DNA of 64,000 bases from Cryptosporangium aurantiacum (GCF_900143005.1 NZ_FRCS01000023.1:30654-94653); one strand, 5' to 3'; counted from the first letter of the stretch, positions 46,786-56,636 are shown. Notes: generated from the letters alone by a model not told the origin. Numbers and translations: made by a program.

Positions 46786-49194
46786 ATGCCGCTCACCTTC
46801 CTCCTCAGCGTCGCAGCCGCCGACGCCGTGTGGGCCAGCCGGATCACCGACGTCCTCGACCAGCTCGGTTACTCCTGGCGACACGTCTCGGGCCGGAACG
46901 AGCTGGCGTTGAACCCGAGCCTGGACGCCGTCCGAGCCGACGCGCCCGCGATCCTGATCATGGCGCTCTCCCCCACCTACTTCACCGACTCGCAGACCAA
47001 CGATCTCTGGCCGGTGGCCGAGGCGATGGCCGGCCGGGGACGCCTCCGGCTGTTGCCGGTGAAGATCGGCTGGACCTCGTTGCCGCCGCCGCTGCGTGAC
47101 TACCCCTACCTCGACCTGAGCCTCATCCGATCGCCGTTGACCGCCGTCGAACAGCTACGAACCGAGCTCCGCCGGCTCGGTGAGGCGCAGCCCGCGCCGG
47201 TGGCTGACCGCCGCACCGGCCCGCTGCGCGTCGCGGTGGCGGGGGCCGGCGGCGAGCTGACCGACCGGGTCGAGTCGGCGGTCCGCGGACTGCGCGCCGA
47301 GCTGGTGGACCGCGGGACCCAAAACCCGCCTCCGGCCGAGGCGGACGTCGTCCTGCTGATGCTGAGCCACGTGACCGCAACCGGCGGGTATCTGAACTCC
47401 GACGAGTTCCGCGAGGTGCTCCGCCGCCAGGCCGCTGGTCTGGCCATCGTCGTTCCGGTGCTGGTCGAGCCGGTGAACTGGGAGAACCTGCCGCTGGGGC
47501 AGCCGCCGACGCTGCCGCGCGGCGGTGGTAAGGCGCTGAGCCGCTGGGAGAGCCTGGACGAGGGCGTGCAGAGCGTCGTGGACGGGGTGCGGCTGATCTG
47601 CGAGGAGCTCGTCCGTCGCCGGACTGCGTCCTCCGCGTTCGACATCGTGTGGACGGAGGTCCAGTCCCGCGGGCTGGTCGACTGGCAGGAACAGGAGCAC
47701 ACGGCGTCGCCGCTCGCCGACGAGTACGCGCTGGACGACGTGTTCAAGCGCAGCGGAGCACCGACGCTGACGTTCGTCGAGCCGCTGAACTTCGCCCGGT
47801 TCGTCTCGGCGTTGCGGGCACCGGGCCGCGGCCTCGTCCTGGAGGGGCCCTCCGGCATCGGCAAGACCACGCTGCTGCTCCGCGCGATCGAGCGGCTCGC
47901 GCCGGAGCGGCGTCCGATCGTGCTCTCCGGGCGGCGCCGCGCCGACCTCGACCGGATCGCCCGGTTACCCGACGGGCACACCGGCACCGTCGCCGTCGAC
48001 GACGTCCACCGGCTGCCGCGTCCGCTCCGCACCGACCTCGCCGACTACCTCAAGCTGCTCGCCGACGAGGAGTCCGATAGCAAGCTGATCCTGATCGGCA
48101 TCCCCGGCACCGGCGAGAGCCTGGTCGAGCTCGGTCACGACCTCGCCACCCGGATCGACGTGTTTCGGCTGCCCGCGGTCAGCGACGCCACGATCGACGA
48201 GATGATCCGCAAGGGCGAACGCGCGCTCAACGTCGAGTTCGCCCATCGCTCGCAGATCGCGCTCGCTGCCGCCGGGAGCCTGCTCACCGCACAGATGCTG
48301 TGCTGGGAGCTGGTCGCCGGATACCGGATCGAACGCACGCGGGCCGAGCGCACGCCGATCAGCGCGGACGTCGGGCTCGCGGTGGACGAGGTGGTCCGGG
48401 CCTGTGAGCTCAAGTACGGGCCCGCGCTACGGCGGTTCGCCGCACTGGACGGCCCCACCGGCACCGGTTGTGTCGCGCTGCTCGCCGCACTGCGCGACAG
48501 CGGGCGGACCGGTGCGGACGGCGTCGTGCGGGTGGATTCCGGCGGGCCGGACCTCTGGCCCGGCTTCGCCGCGCTCGCCGAGCGGTACCCCAACGGCTTT
48601 GCGGACGCCGAGCCGGACGTCGCCGCACACCTGCACTACGAGCCGCAGCCCGGTTACCTCGTCGCCGAGGACCCGCAGCTGCTGTTCTACCTCCGCCGCC
48701 TCTCGGTCGACCGGCTCTACGAGGTCGCGGGCAAACGCCGGCCGCGCGTCCGGGACCAGGTGTTCGTCAGCTACAGCCACGCCGACCACGCCTGGTTGGA
48801 GCGGCTCGAGCGGCACCTCCGGCCGCTGACGCGAGACCAGTCGCTGGATCTCTGGTCCGATCGGCGGCTGCGGGCAGGCGACCGCTGGCGAGACGAGATC
48901 GCCGACGCGCTCGACCGGGCGCGCGCCGCGATCCTGCTGGTCAGCAGCGACTTTCTCGCGTCGGACTTCATCAGCGAGATCGAGCTGCCCGCGCTGCTGC
49001 GTGCCGCCGAATCCGGTGGGTGCCGGATCATCCCGATCGTCGTCAGCCCCTGCATGTTCGAGCATCTGCCGGATCTCGCACAGTTCCAGGCGGTCAACTC
49101 GGCCGACCGTCCGCTGACCGCGATGTCCGCGCACGAGCAGGACGAGACGCTCCTCCGCACCGCGCTGGCGCTCAGAGACCTCCCCCGGCGCTGA
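46786..49194 (+). CDS. TIR-TIR-NTPase-TIR STAND-type protein, probable immune NTPase
   Basis: An 802-residue soluble protein. Residues about 1-130 form a TIR-like domain (LSVAAADAVWASRITDVL, ILIMALSPTYFTD). Residues about 145-285 form a second (ADVVLLMLSHVTATGGYL; NWENLPLGQ, GKALSRWESLDEGV as in other STAND-linked TIRs). The central NTPase has Walker A GPSGIGKTT (354-362) and Walker B VAVDDVH (Asp405, Asp406). Residues about 657-790 are a canonical TIR: FVSYSHAD (660 on), LWSDRRLRAGDRW, and SDFISEIELPALL with candidate catalytic Glu731/733. TIR-NTPase proteins often deplete NAD after phage sensing. No separate effector lies nearby. Confidence 0.82.
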   Translation: MPLTFLLSVAAADAVWASRITDVLDQLGYSWRHVSGRNELALNPSLDAVRADAPAILIMALSPTYFTDSQTNDLWPVAEAMAGRGRLRLLPVKIGWTSLPPPLRDYPYLDLSLIRSPLTAVEQLRTELRRLGEAQPAPVADRRTGPLRVAVAGAGGELTDRVESAVRGLRAELVDRGTQNPPPAEADVVLLMLSHVTATGGYLNSDEFREVLRRQAAGLAIVVPVLVEPVNWENLPLGQPPTLPRGGGKALSRWESLDEGVQSVVDGVRLICEELVRRRTASSAFDIVWTEVQSRGLVDWQEQEHTASPLADEYALDDVFKRSGAPTLTFVEPLNFARFVSALRAPGRGLVLEGPSGIGKTTLLLRAIERLAPERRPIVLSGRRRADLDRIARLPDGHTGTVAVDDVHRLPRPLRTDLADYLKLLADEESDSKLILIGIPGTGESLVELGHDLATRIDVFRLPAVSDATIDEMIRKGERALNVEFAHRSQIALAAAGSLLTAQMLCWELVAGYRIERTRAERTPISADVGLAVDEVVRACELKYGPALRRFAALDGPTGTGCVALLAALRDSGRTGADGVVRVDSGGPDLWPGFAALAERYPNGFADAEPDVAAHLHYEPQPGYLVAEDPQLLFYLRRLSVDRLYEVAGKRRPRVRDQVFVSYSHADHAWLERLERHLRPLTRDQSLDLWSDRRLRAGDRWRDEIADALDRARAAILLVSSDFLASDFISEIELPALLRAAESGGCRIIPIVVSPCMFEHLPDLAQFQAVNSADRPLTAMSAHEQDETLLRTALALRDLPRR

Positions 49195-49297
49195 CCGGGC
49201 GCATTACGGTTTTGCGGCAACGTGCCGCCGCGTCGCGGCGGGCCCGGGGGCAGGACGTACAGTGTCGCCAATCCATACCGTTCGAGTCGGAGATCCG

Positions 49298-50176
49298 ATG
49301 ACCCGCGCCTCCCGTGTTTTGCCTGCCGCAGCATTCGCCCTGCTCTTCGCGCTGGGAGCAACCGGCTGCGCTCCGGCCGACGAGGACACCGAATCCACCG
49401 CGAGCGCCACCGCGTCGGCATCCGAGTGCGCCGCGGGATCGCTGCCGACGACGAAGTCCGGGACGCTCACGATCGGCACCGACAAGCCGGCGTACGAGCC
49501 CTGGTTCTCCGATGACGACCCGACGAACGGCAAGGGCTTCGAGTCCGCGGTCGCGTACGCGGTCGCCGAGGAGCTCGGTTACGCCAAGGACAAGGTCACC
49601 TGGGTGACGGTCCCGTTCAACAACGCGATCGCGCCGGGCAAGAAGACGTTCGACTTCGACATCAACCAGGTCAGCATCAGCGACGAGCGGAAGAACGCGG
49701 TCGACTTCTCGTCCGGCTACTACGACGTCCGGCAGTCGATCATCGCGCTGAAGTCCTCGCCGGCCGCCAAGGCCACCAGCGTCGCCGACCTGAAGAAGTA
49801 CCGGCTCGGCGCCCAGGTCGGCACCACCTCGCTCGACGTGATCAACGACGTCATCAAGCCCACCACGAAGGTCTCGGTCTACCAGAAGAACGATCTGGCC
49901 AAGACCGCGCTGAAGAACGGCCAGGTGGACGCGATCGTCGTCGACCTGCCGACCGCGTTCTACATCACCGGCGCCGAGATCACCGACGCCACCGTCGTCG
50001 GCCAGTTCGAGAACACCGTCGGGACGCCGGAGCAGTTCGGCCTGGTCCTCGACAAGGGCTCGAAGCTGACCACGTGCGTCACCGGCGCCGTCGACGCGCT
50101 CCGCAAGGACGGCACACTCGCGAGCATCGAGCAGGAGTGGCTGTCCAAGGCCACGAATGCCCCTGTTCTGAAGTGA
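49298..50176 (+). CDS. Polar amino-acid ABC transporter binding lipoprotein
   Basis: A 292-residue family-3 solute-binding protein with a signal peptide ending at a lipobox-like ATGC. The mature part has the SBP_bac_3 pattern: TLTIGTDKPAYEPWF, the FDINQVSISDERKNAVDFSSGYY core (the family's 'R...FS.PY' region), and LGAQVGTTS. Substrates are polar amino acids or related compounds. The ATG at 49298 has CGGAGATCC upstream. It is coupled to its permease by a 4-base overlap (GTGA). Confidence 0.9.
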   Translation: MTRASRVLPAAAFALLFALGATGCAPADEDTESTASATASASECAAGSLPTTKSGTLTIGTDKPAYEPWFSDDDPTNGKGFESAVAYAVAEELGYAKDKVTWVTVPFNNAIAPGKKTFDFDINQVSISDERKNAVDFSSGYYDVRQSIIALKSSPAAKATSVADLKKYRLGAQVGTTSLDVINDVIKPTTKVSVYQKNDLAKTALKNGQVDAIVVDLPTAFYITGAEITDATVVGQFENTVGTPEQFGLVLDKGSKLTTCVTGAVDALRKDGTLASIEQEWLSKATNAPVLK

Positions 50177-51021
50177 CCTATGTAAAAAGCGAACGGCAGC
50201 TCGCCCGGGAGCAGTACCGCCGCTCCCGGGCGCTGCGCTCGGTCGGTATCGCGGGCGGCAGCTCGCTGATCGTCGTCGTCGCGCTGGTCGTCGGCATCGT
50301 CAGCTCGCCCGGTTGGGACCGCGTCCGGGAGACGTTCTTCAGCTGGAAGTACGCCAAGGAGTCGTTCCCGTCGATCCTCGAGGGTCTCTGGCTCAACGTC
50401 CGCCTGCTGCTCGTCTGCGGTGCGGTCATCCTCGCGTTCGGTCTGCTGCTCGCCCTGCTGCGGACGCTACGCGGCCCGGTGTTCTTCCCGCTGCGGGCGC
50501 TGGCGACGATCTACACGGACCTGTTTCGCGGCTTGCCGGTCATCATCACGCTGCTGCTGATGGTCTACGGCGTGCCCGCGCTGCGGCTCTCCGGCGTCAC
50601 GACGAACCCGATCTACCTGGGCGGGGCCGCGCTCGTGCTCACGTACTCGGCGTACGTCGCCGAGGTGTTCCGGGCGGGCATCGAGTCGGTGCACCCCTCG
50701 CAGCGCGCGGCGGCGCGGTCGCTCGGGCTCAACTGGCGCCTGACGATGCGTTACGTCGTGCTGCCGCAGGCCGTCCGGCGGGTCGTGCCGCCGCTGCTCA
50801 ACGACCTGGTGTCGCTGCAGAAGGACACCGGGCTGGTCTCGATCGCCGGTGCGGTCGACGCGGTGTACGCGGCCCAGATCTTCACCGGCCAGACGTTCAA
50901 CTACACCTCGTACGTGGTGGCGGGCGCGGTGTTCGTGGCGCTGACGATCCCGATGACGCGGCTCACCGACTGGGTGACCGCCAGGATGAACCGTCGGCAA
51001 TCGCAAGGTGGAACCGTATGA
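50173..51021 (+). CDS. Polar amino-acid ABC transporter permease
   Basis: A 282-residue HisM/GlnP-type permease: an N-terminal hydrophobic helix, a five-helix core with DLFRGLPVIITLLLMVYG, and the EAA loop SQRAAARSLGLNWRLTMRYVVLPQAVRR. The GTG at 50173 overlaps the binding-protein stop. The next gene overlaps its own stop by 4 bases, so the three are a coupled importer operon. Confidence 0.92.
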   Translation: MTYVKSERQLAREQYRRSRALRSVGIAGGSSLIVVVALVVGIVSSPGWDRVRETFFSWKYAKESFPSILEGLWLNVRLLLVCGAVILAFGLLLALLRTLRGPVFFPLRALATIYTDLFRGLPVIITLLLMVYGVPALRLSGVTTNPIYLGGAALVLTYSAYVAEVFRAGIESVHPSQRAAARSLGLNWRLTMRYVVLPQAVRRVVPPLLNDLVSLQKDTGLVSIAGAVDAVYAAQIFTGQTFNYTSYVVAGAVFVALTIPMTRLTDWVTARMNRRQSQGGTV

Positions 51022-51761
51022 ACGTGCTCCGGATGGAGAGCGTCCGGAAGGTGTTCGGGACGCACGTCGTGCTGGACGACGTCGACCTGGACGTACCACC
51101 GCACACGGTGACGGCGCTGATCGGCGCGTCCGGCTCGGGCAAGTCGACGCTGCTGCGCTGCGCGAACCTGCTGGAGACCGTGGACGACGGCGCGATCTGG
51201 CTGGAAGACCAGGAGATCACCGACCCCCGGGTCGACGCCGACGACGTGCGTAAGCGGATCGGCGTCGTCTTCCAGGCCTACAACCTGTTCCCGCACCTGT
51301 CGGTGCTGGACAACATCACGCTTGCGCCCCGGCGCGTGCACGGGGTGGCTCGGCGCGAGGCCGAGGACCGGGCACTGGCGTTGCTGGACCGGCTGGGTCT
51401 GCGGGGCAAGGCCGGCGACTACCCGGACCGCCTCTCCGGCGGGCAGCAGCAGCGGGTCGCCATCGTCCGTGCACTGGCCACCGACCCGAAGCTCCTGCTG
51501 CTGGACGAGATCACCGCGGCCCTCGACCCGGAGCTGGTCGGGGAGGTGCTGGAGGTCGTCCGCGGGTTGAAGGGCGACGGTATGACGATGGTGATCGCGA
51601 CGCACGAGATGGGGTTCGCGCGGGAGGTCGCCGACCAGGTCTGTTTCCTCGCCGACGGGCGCGTCCACGAGCGCGGCACGTCGGCCGAGATCTTCGGGAG
51701 CCCGCGCGAGGAGCGCACCCAGCAGTTCCTGCGCCGCATCACCGAGGCGCACCGACTGTAG
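51018..51761 (+). CDS. Polar amino-acid ABC transporter ATPase
   Basis: A 247-residue GlnQ-type ATPase: Walker A GASGSGKST, Q-loop VFQAYNLFPHLSV, signature LSGGQQQR, Walker B LLLLDEITAALDPELV, and H-loop IATHEMGFAREVAD. The Walker B continuation reads DEI rather than the usual DEP; the catalytic Glu is intact. It stops 4 bases before the convergent MFS end. Confidence 0.93.
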   Translation: MNVLRMESVRKVFGTHVVLDDVDLDVPPHTVTALIGASGSGKSTLLRCANLLETVDDGAIWLEDQEITDPRVDADDVRKRIGVVFQAYNLFPHLSVLDNITLAPRRVHGVARREAEDRALALLDRLGLRGKAGDYPDRLSGGQQQRVAIVRALATDPKLLLLDEITAALDPELVGEVLEVVRGLKGDGMTMVIATHEMGFAREVADQVCFLADGRVHERGTSAEIFGSPREERTQQFLRRITEAHRL

Positions 51762-51765
51762 CCGG

Positions 51766-53034
51766 TCAGCGCACGGACTTGATCGGCTGCACGGTGAACG
51801 CGGCGATGATGGCCGTGACCAGCGACAGCGCGTACAACACGGGGTAACCCAGGTCGTCGCGGCCGAAGATCGTCAGCACCGCACCACCGAGCAGCCCCGC
51901 GAACACGTACGGGAGGTTGTTCGCGATGTTGATGACGCCCAGGTCCTTGCCGCGGTCCTGCGCCCTGGGCAGCACCTGGGTGATCAGCGCCTGGTCCACC
52001 GCCGCGTAACACCCGAACCCGATGCCGAGCAGCAGCGACCCCACGATCGCGCCCCACGTCGTCGGCCAGACCATGTAGAAGATCGCCGCGACGCCCTGCA
52101 CCACCGACGACACCACGACGAGCGCCTTGCGGCGGCCGGTGCGGTCGGAGATCCGCCCGGCCGGGATCGCCGCCGCGATCGCGCCGACGGTGTAGAGCAC
52201 GACGAGGTACAGCGTCCAGAGGTCGGGGTCGACGCCGACCCGGTCGCGCAGGAAGAACCAGAGGTAGACCTGGGCCAGCGCGTTCGAGAGCTGGATGAAG
52301 AACCGCCCGGTCCAGGCCCAGGCGAAGTCCGCGTACTTCAACGGAGCCAGCGTTCCGGCCGCGAGCGCCCGGAACGAGGTCTGGGGACGCTCGGCCGGGG
52401 TCAGCGGCACGCCGTGCGTCCAGAGCGCGAACGGGAACGCGAACAGCACGGTGAGCACCGCGAGCGTGAGGTACGCCGAGACCACGCCGGTCGCTACGGT
52501 GCTGACCAGCGCGATGCCGATCAGCGGCCCGGCCGCCGACGCGATCCCCCAGAGCGACGAGGCCCTGGCCCGCTCGGTCACCGGCACTTCGTCGGGCAGC
52601 GCCGCGGTGAGCGCCGCGCTGATCGACGAGAGGCCGATCTGCGCGACCGCCCAGACGACGACCATGCCGACCACCGTCTGCTGAAAACCCTGTCCCAGCA
52701 GCGCGACGATCGTCACCACCGCACCGATGAGCACCCAGATCTGACGACGTCCGCGCCGGGCCAGCGTCCGGTCGGAGTACGCGCCGACGAGGATGTTCGC
52801 GACGATCGTGCAGAGCGCGGCGACCAGCGTGACGACGCTGACCACGGCCTCTTTGTGGTCGGGTGAGATCGCCTCGGCCTGGCGCGGCAGCACGACCTGC
52901 GCTGCGGCGAACATGACCATGAAAAACGCGAAGTGGCCGAGTGTCCACGACGTCAGCCAGCGACCGCCGGGCGAACTCGTCGGCTCGTCCAGCGCGGACC
53001 GGCGGGCGACCTGGTCAGGAGGGTTAACGGCCAT
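51766..53034 (-). CDS. MFS carrier, SLC45/GPH-like
   Basis: A 422-residue, 12-helix MFS protein. Its half-repeat signatures are GAYSDRTLARRGRRQIWVLIG and GRISDRTGRRKALVVVSSV, the paired motif-A loops of sugar-symporter-like (GPH/SLC45) members. The ATG at 53034 has AAGGACGG upstream. It lies downstream of the polyol operon on the same strand, but a hairpin after xylB suggests separate transcription. A sugar or glycoside is the likely substrate, by context only. Confidence 0.82.
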   Translation of the reverse strand: MAVNPPDQVARRSALDEPTSSPGGRWLTSWTLGHFAFFMVMFAAAQVVLPRQAEAISPDHKEAVVSVVTLVAALCTIVANILVGAYSDRTLARRGRRQIWVLIGAVVTIVALLGQGFQQTVVGMVVVWAVAQIGLSSISAALTAALPDEVPVTERARASSLWGIASAAGPLIGIALVSTVATGVVSAYLTLAVLTVLFAFPFALWTHGVPLTPAERPQTSFRALAAGTLAPLKYADFAWAWTGRFFIQLSNALAQVYLWFFLRDRVGVDPDLWTLYLVVLYTVGAIAAAIPAGRISDRTGRRKALVVVSSVVQGVAAIFYMVWPTTWGAIVGSLLLGIGFGCYAAVDQALITQVLPRAQDRGKDLGVINIANNLPYVFAGLLGGAVLTIFGRDDLGYPVLYALSLVTAIIAAFTVQPIKSVR

Positions 53035-53091
53035 CAACCGTCCTTAACGACGCGGAGGAGGCGGCAGCGCTGGAATGCGAGTCCGACTCAT

Positions 53092-53124
53092 ATTCGGGAC
53101 AGCAGCCTGCCGTGTCAGCCGAAT
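53092..53124 (-). terminator. Hairpin terminator after the polyol operon
   Basis: ATTCGGGACA (53092-53101) pairs with TGTC (53113-53116) and CCGAAT (53119-53124), with a 2-base bulge and an 11-base loop. It begins 26 bases after the xylB stop and separates the operon from the MFS gene. Confidence 0.5.
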
Positions 53125-53150
53125 CCCCAAACTGATCGCCCGAAACAGCG

Positions 53151-54599
53151 TCAGGCTAAGGCCTCCGCCACCGCGAGATACTTCGCGTACCGCTCGTCGA
53201 GGTCCCGCTGCGGTTCGTGGCGCCGCACCACCCGCACGCACGCGTCCACCGCCTCGGTCAGGTCGGCGTACGCTCCCACGCCGACGCCGGCCAGCATCGC
53301 GGCACCCCGCGCACCGGCTTCGGACGCGTCGGTGACCTCGACCGGGAGCCCCAGCGCGTCGGCGAGCAACTGCGTCCAGGCCGTACTCCGGGCGCCGCCA
53401 CCGCACAGCCGGGCCGCTCCGACCAGCGGAAACGACTCGCCGAGCGCGGAGACGTGCCAGCGGTGGTTGAACACCACGCCCTCCAGCACGGCCCGGAACA
53501 CGTCGGCGCCGGAGTGCCAGCCCCGCAGCCCGGCCAGCGCCGCACCCGACGATCCGACCGGCGCACCGTAGAGGAACGGCAGGTAGACCGGGTCGTCGGC
53601 GCGGGGCACCAACCCGCCGTCCCGTTCCGAAGCAGCCGCGATCGCCGCCGCGTAGGACCCAGCCCCGAACTCCCGAACCGCCCATTCCAGGTTCGACGCC
53701 CCGCTCGGCGACGTCGACATGTGCAGCCAGCGCGCCGCCGCGCCGTCGGGGAAGAACGTGCGTGCCTGCCAGCGGGCGTCGGCCACCGGCGCGTTGCCGA
53801 CGACCTGGTTGATGCTGAACGTGCCGAGCACCAGGCTCAGCGCGCCGGTGCCGATCGCGCCGATGCCCAGCGCGGCGGCGTCCACGTCGTGGGCACCGGT
53901 CACCACCGGCGTCCCGACCCGCAGCCCGGTCACCGCGGACGCCTCCGCGGTCACCCCGCCGACGACCTGCGACGACCCCCGCATCGGCGGCAACAGTCGA
54001 GCCGTCTCGGCGAGCCCGTACAGCTCCAGGACGCCGGTCGACCACTCCTGCGTCCAGACGTCGGTGGCGAACGCGCTGGCGTCGGTCGGATCGGTCGCGG
54101 ACTCGCCCACCAGCCGCAACCGCAGCCAGTCCTTGCAGTACAGGAACGCGTCCGCCGCCTCCAGCGCGGCCGGCTCGTGTGCCCGCAGCCAGCTGAGCAC
54201 GGCCGCCGGGCTGTACGGCACCACGACCTGCCCGGTCAGCTCCAGCGCCTTCGGCCCGGCCGCGTCCCGGAGCGCCGCCGCCTCCGACACCGCTCGCGAG
54301 TCGGTCGCCAGGATCGCCGGTCGCACCGGCTTCCCGTCGGCGTCGACCAGGTGACCCCCGTCGTTGTGCCCGCACAGCCCGACGGCCAGCACCGCGGTCG
54401 GGTCGACGTCAGCGGCCTGGAGCGCCCGGTGGACGGCGTCCGCGGCGGCGGCCCAGGCGGCGTCCATGTCCCGCTCCTGCCAGCGCGGGTGCGGCGAGGA
54501 GACCGCGGTGGTGCTCTGCGCGACCGCGACCTCCCGGCCGGTCAGGTCGAACAGCGCGGCCTTGATGACGGTCTGCCCGGCGTCGATGCCCAATAACAC
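53151..54599 (-). CDS. xylB: FGGY-family carbohydrate kinase, xylulokinase-like
   Basis: A 482-residue kinase of the FGGY family: LLGIDAGQTVIKAALFDLTG (ATP phosphate loop), GAHDVDAAALGIGAIGTGALSLVLGT, and GGGARSTAWTQLLADALGLPVEV. It phosphorylates a pentulose or related ketose; xylulose is the usual substrate, but the operon's true sugar is not known. The GTG at 54599 follows the dehydrogenase stop by 3 bases. Confidence 0.85.
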   Translation of the reverse strand: MLLGIDAGQTVIKAALFDLTGREVAVAQSTTAVSSPHPRWQERDMDAAWAAAADAVHRALQAADVDPTAVLAVGLCGHNDGGHLVDADGKPVRPAILATDSRAVSEAAALRDAAGPKALELTGQVVVPYSPAAVLSWLRAHEPAALEAADAFLYCKDWLRLRLVGESATDPTDASAFATDVWTQEWSTGVLELYGLAETARLLPPMRGSSQVVGGVTAEASAVTGLRVGTPVVTGAHDVDAAALGIGAIGTGALSLVLGTFSINQVVGNAPVADARWQARTFFPDGAAARWLHMSTSPSGASNLEWAVREFGAGSYAAAIAAASERDGGLVPRADDPVYLPFLYGAPVGSSGAALAGLRGWHSGADVFRAVLEGVVFNHRWHVSALGESFPLVGAARLCGGGARSTAWTQLLADALGLPVEVTDASEAGARGAAMLAGVGVGAYADLTEAVDACVRVVRRHEPQRDLDERYAKYLAVAEALA

Positions 54600-54602
54600 G
54601 TC

Positions 54603-55634
54603 TCACCATCCCAGGGCCGCTGCGTTGACCGCACGGGCCACCCGGCCGGTCGTCGCCAGCTCGGCGACGGCCTCGGCGACCAGCCGCGTGGACGTGCGGT
54701 TCGTGTCCTCGGTGTCGCCGCCGAAGTGCGTCGTGATCGTCACGTTGTCCAGGGTCCGCCACGGGCTATCCGCGGGCAGCGGTTCGGAGTCGAAGACGTC
54801 GAGCCCGGCACCGGCGATCCGCCCGGCGGCCAGCGCCGAGTACAGCGCCGACGAGTCGACCAGCCGGCTCCGGGACACGTTGACGAAGTACGCCGTCGGT
54901 TTCATCAGCCGGAACTGGGCCTCGCCGATGAACCGCGACGTCTCCGGCGTCAGGCGGGCCTGGACCAGGACGAAGTCACCGTCGGCGAACACGTGGTCCA
55001 GGTCAGCGGCCCGTTCCACCCCGGACGCCGCGAGGGCGGCGTCCGGGGTGTACGGGTCGTAGGCCAGCAGACGGCAGCCGAACCCCGCCACCCGCTGCGC
55101 GAACACCCGGCCCACGTGGCCGAAGCCGACCATCCCGACGGTCCGACCGGCCAGCTCCACCCTGGTGCCTGGGAACTCTTTGCGCCAGCCACCGGTTTTC
55201 ACGCTGGCGTCGGCGCGTGCGACGTCCCTGGCCTCGGCCAGCATCAGCGCGAGCTGCAGTTCGGCCACCGCACCGGCGTTCCGGCCGTGCGCGGGCACGA
55301 CGCCGACCCCGGCCGCGGTGGCGGCCTCGACGTCCACGTTCTCCAGACCGGAGCGGGCGACCGCGATCAGCCGCAGCTTCGGGGCCGCGGCGATCAAGGC
55401 CGCCGAGACCGGCGCGAAGTGCAGGCAGAGCGCTTCGGCCGGTTCGACCGCCGCGAGCAGCTCGGCGGGCGGCGGGACCCCGTTCGGCCCGTCCTGCTCC
55501 ATGACCTGCTGCAGCGCGTGCTGCTCGCCCTTCGCCCCGGCCCAGGTGGCGGTCCGGACGTCGAGGCCGTCCCCGAGCGCCTCGACGTAGTGCGCGGCCG
55601 GGATGAACTGGTCCCCGACCACGACGGTGATCAC
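54603..55634 (-). CDS. D-isomer-specific 2-hydroxyacid dehydrogenase
   Basis: A 343-residue NAD(P)-dependent enzyme: Rossmann motif GFGHVGR, catalytic Arg in NVSRSRLVD, Glu in FDSEPLP, and His in THFGGDT. The GTG at 55634 overlaps the zinc-dehydrogenase stop (GTGA), so the long upstream open frame is shadow. In a polyol operon it probably reduces or oxidises a 2-hydroxy or 2-keto acid formed from the sugar. Confidence 0.9.
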   Translation of the reverse strand: MITVVVGDQFIPAAHYVEALGDGLDVRTATWAGAKGEQHALQQVMEQDGPNGVPPPAELLAAVEPAEALCLHFAPVSAALIAAAPKLRLIAVARSGLENVDVEAATAAGVGVVPAHGRNAGAVAELQLALMLAEARDVARADASVKTGGWRKEFPGTRVELAGRTVGMVGFGHVGRVFAQRVAGFGCRLLAYDPYTPDAALAASGVERAADLDHVFADGDFVLVQARLTPETSRFIGEAQFRLMKPTAYFVNVSRSRLVDSSALYSALAAGRIAGAGLDVFDSEPLPADSPWRTLDNVTITTHFGGDTEDTNRTSTRLVAEAVAELATTGRVARAVNAAALGW

Positions 55635-56620
55635 GGAAGGACCTCGATCTTCCGTCCCTTCCCCGCCGCGAACTGCTCCAGCGCAGCCGCGTACTGGTCG
55701 AGCGGGAGCCGGTCGGAGATGAAGACGTCCGGGTCGAGCACGCCGGTCGCGAACAGTTCCGCGGCCCGCTCGAAGCTGTGCAGCACGGCCATCGAGCCGG
55801 TGATCGTGATCTCCTGGTTGTAGATCTTGTACGGCTCGATCGTCGCCCGCGCCGCGTAGTCGGAGACGCCGAACTGCAGGAACGTGCCGCCCTTGCCGAC
55901 CCGGCCGAGACCGTCCTGAATGGCGTTCACGTTGCCGGTCGCGTCGATGACCAGCTCCCAGCCGCGCGGCCGGTCGAACTCGTCCGGGGTGGCGGCCGAT
56001 CCGCTGACGCCGAGCTCCACAGCCGTCTTCAGCCGTTCCGGGTTCAGGTCGACGATGTCGACGCTCGCCGCGCCGACGCGCTTGGCCAGCTGGAGCATCA
56101 TCAGGCCCATCGTCCCCGAGCCGTAGATCAGGACGTGGGCGCCGAGCTGCGACTTCAACACGTCGTACCCGCGGACCGCGCAGGAGAGCGGCTCGATCAG
56201 CGCCGCGTCCTCGGTGCGGACGTGGTCGGGCAGCTTGACGCAGTTCGCGACCGGCGCGACCGCGTACTCGGCCGCACCGCCCGCCGTCGTGACGCCGATC
56301 GCCGCCCACCGCTCGCACATGTTGTTCTTGCCGAGCCGGCAGTAGTGGCACTCGTGGCAGTACAGCGACGGGTCCACCGCGACGCGGTCGCCGATTCTCA
56401 GCTCGGTGACGTCGGCCCCGACCTCGGCGATCACCCCGGCGAACTCGTGACCGGGGACGACCGGCAACGTCGGCGCGAACTCGCCCTGCAGGATGTGCAG
56501 GTCGGTGCCGCAGAGGCCGCAGGCGGAGACGTCGACGACGACCTCGCGGCGGCCGGGCGTCGGATCGTCGACGGTCGTCACCTCGACGGTGCCGATTCCG
56601 CTGATGACGGCAGCTTTCAC
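55631..56620 (-). CDS. Zinc-dependent polyol dehydrogenase (sorbitol/threonine dehydrogenase type)
   Basis: A 329-residue medium-chain dehydrogenase: catalytic zinc at CGLCGTDLH and GHEFAG, structural zinc in CHECHYCRLGKNNMC, and a cofactor fold from LIYGSGTMGLMMLQL with an acidic residue in DIVDLNP that favours NAD. It oxidises a sugar alcohol to a ketose. It lies between the ABC permease and the 2-hydroxyacid dehydrogenase genes. Confidence 0.92.
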   Translation of the reverse strand: MKAAVISGIGTVEVTTVDDPTPGRREVVVDVSACGLCGTDLHILQGEFAPTLPVVPGHEFAGVIAEVGADVTELRIGDRVAVDPSLYCHECHYCRLGKNNMCERWAAIGVTTAGGAAEYAVAPVANCVKLPDHVRTEDAALIEPLSCAVRGYDVLKSQLGAHVLIYGSGTMGLMMLQLAKRVGAASVDIVDLNPERLKTAVELGVSGSAATPDEFDRPRGWELVIDATGNVNAIQDGLGRVGKGGTFLQFGVSDYAARATIEPYKIYNQEITITGSMAVLHSFERAAELFATGVLDPDVFISDRLPLDQYAAALEQFAAGKGRKIEVLP

Positions 56621-56636
56621 AGTGCGACTCCCTTGA

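Noticed and set aside
46786..49194. Toxin-antitoxin or restriction partner for the TIR protein
   Set aside because: Neighbours are an importer and an envelope operon; no nuclease, methylase or antitoxin gene is visible.
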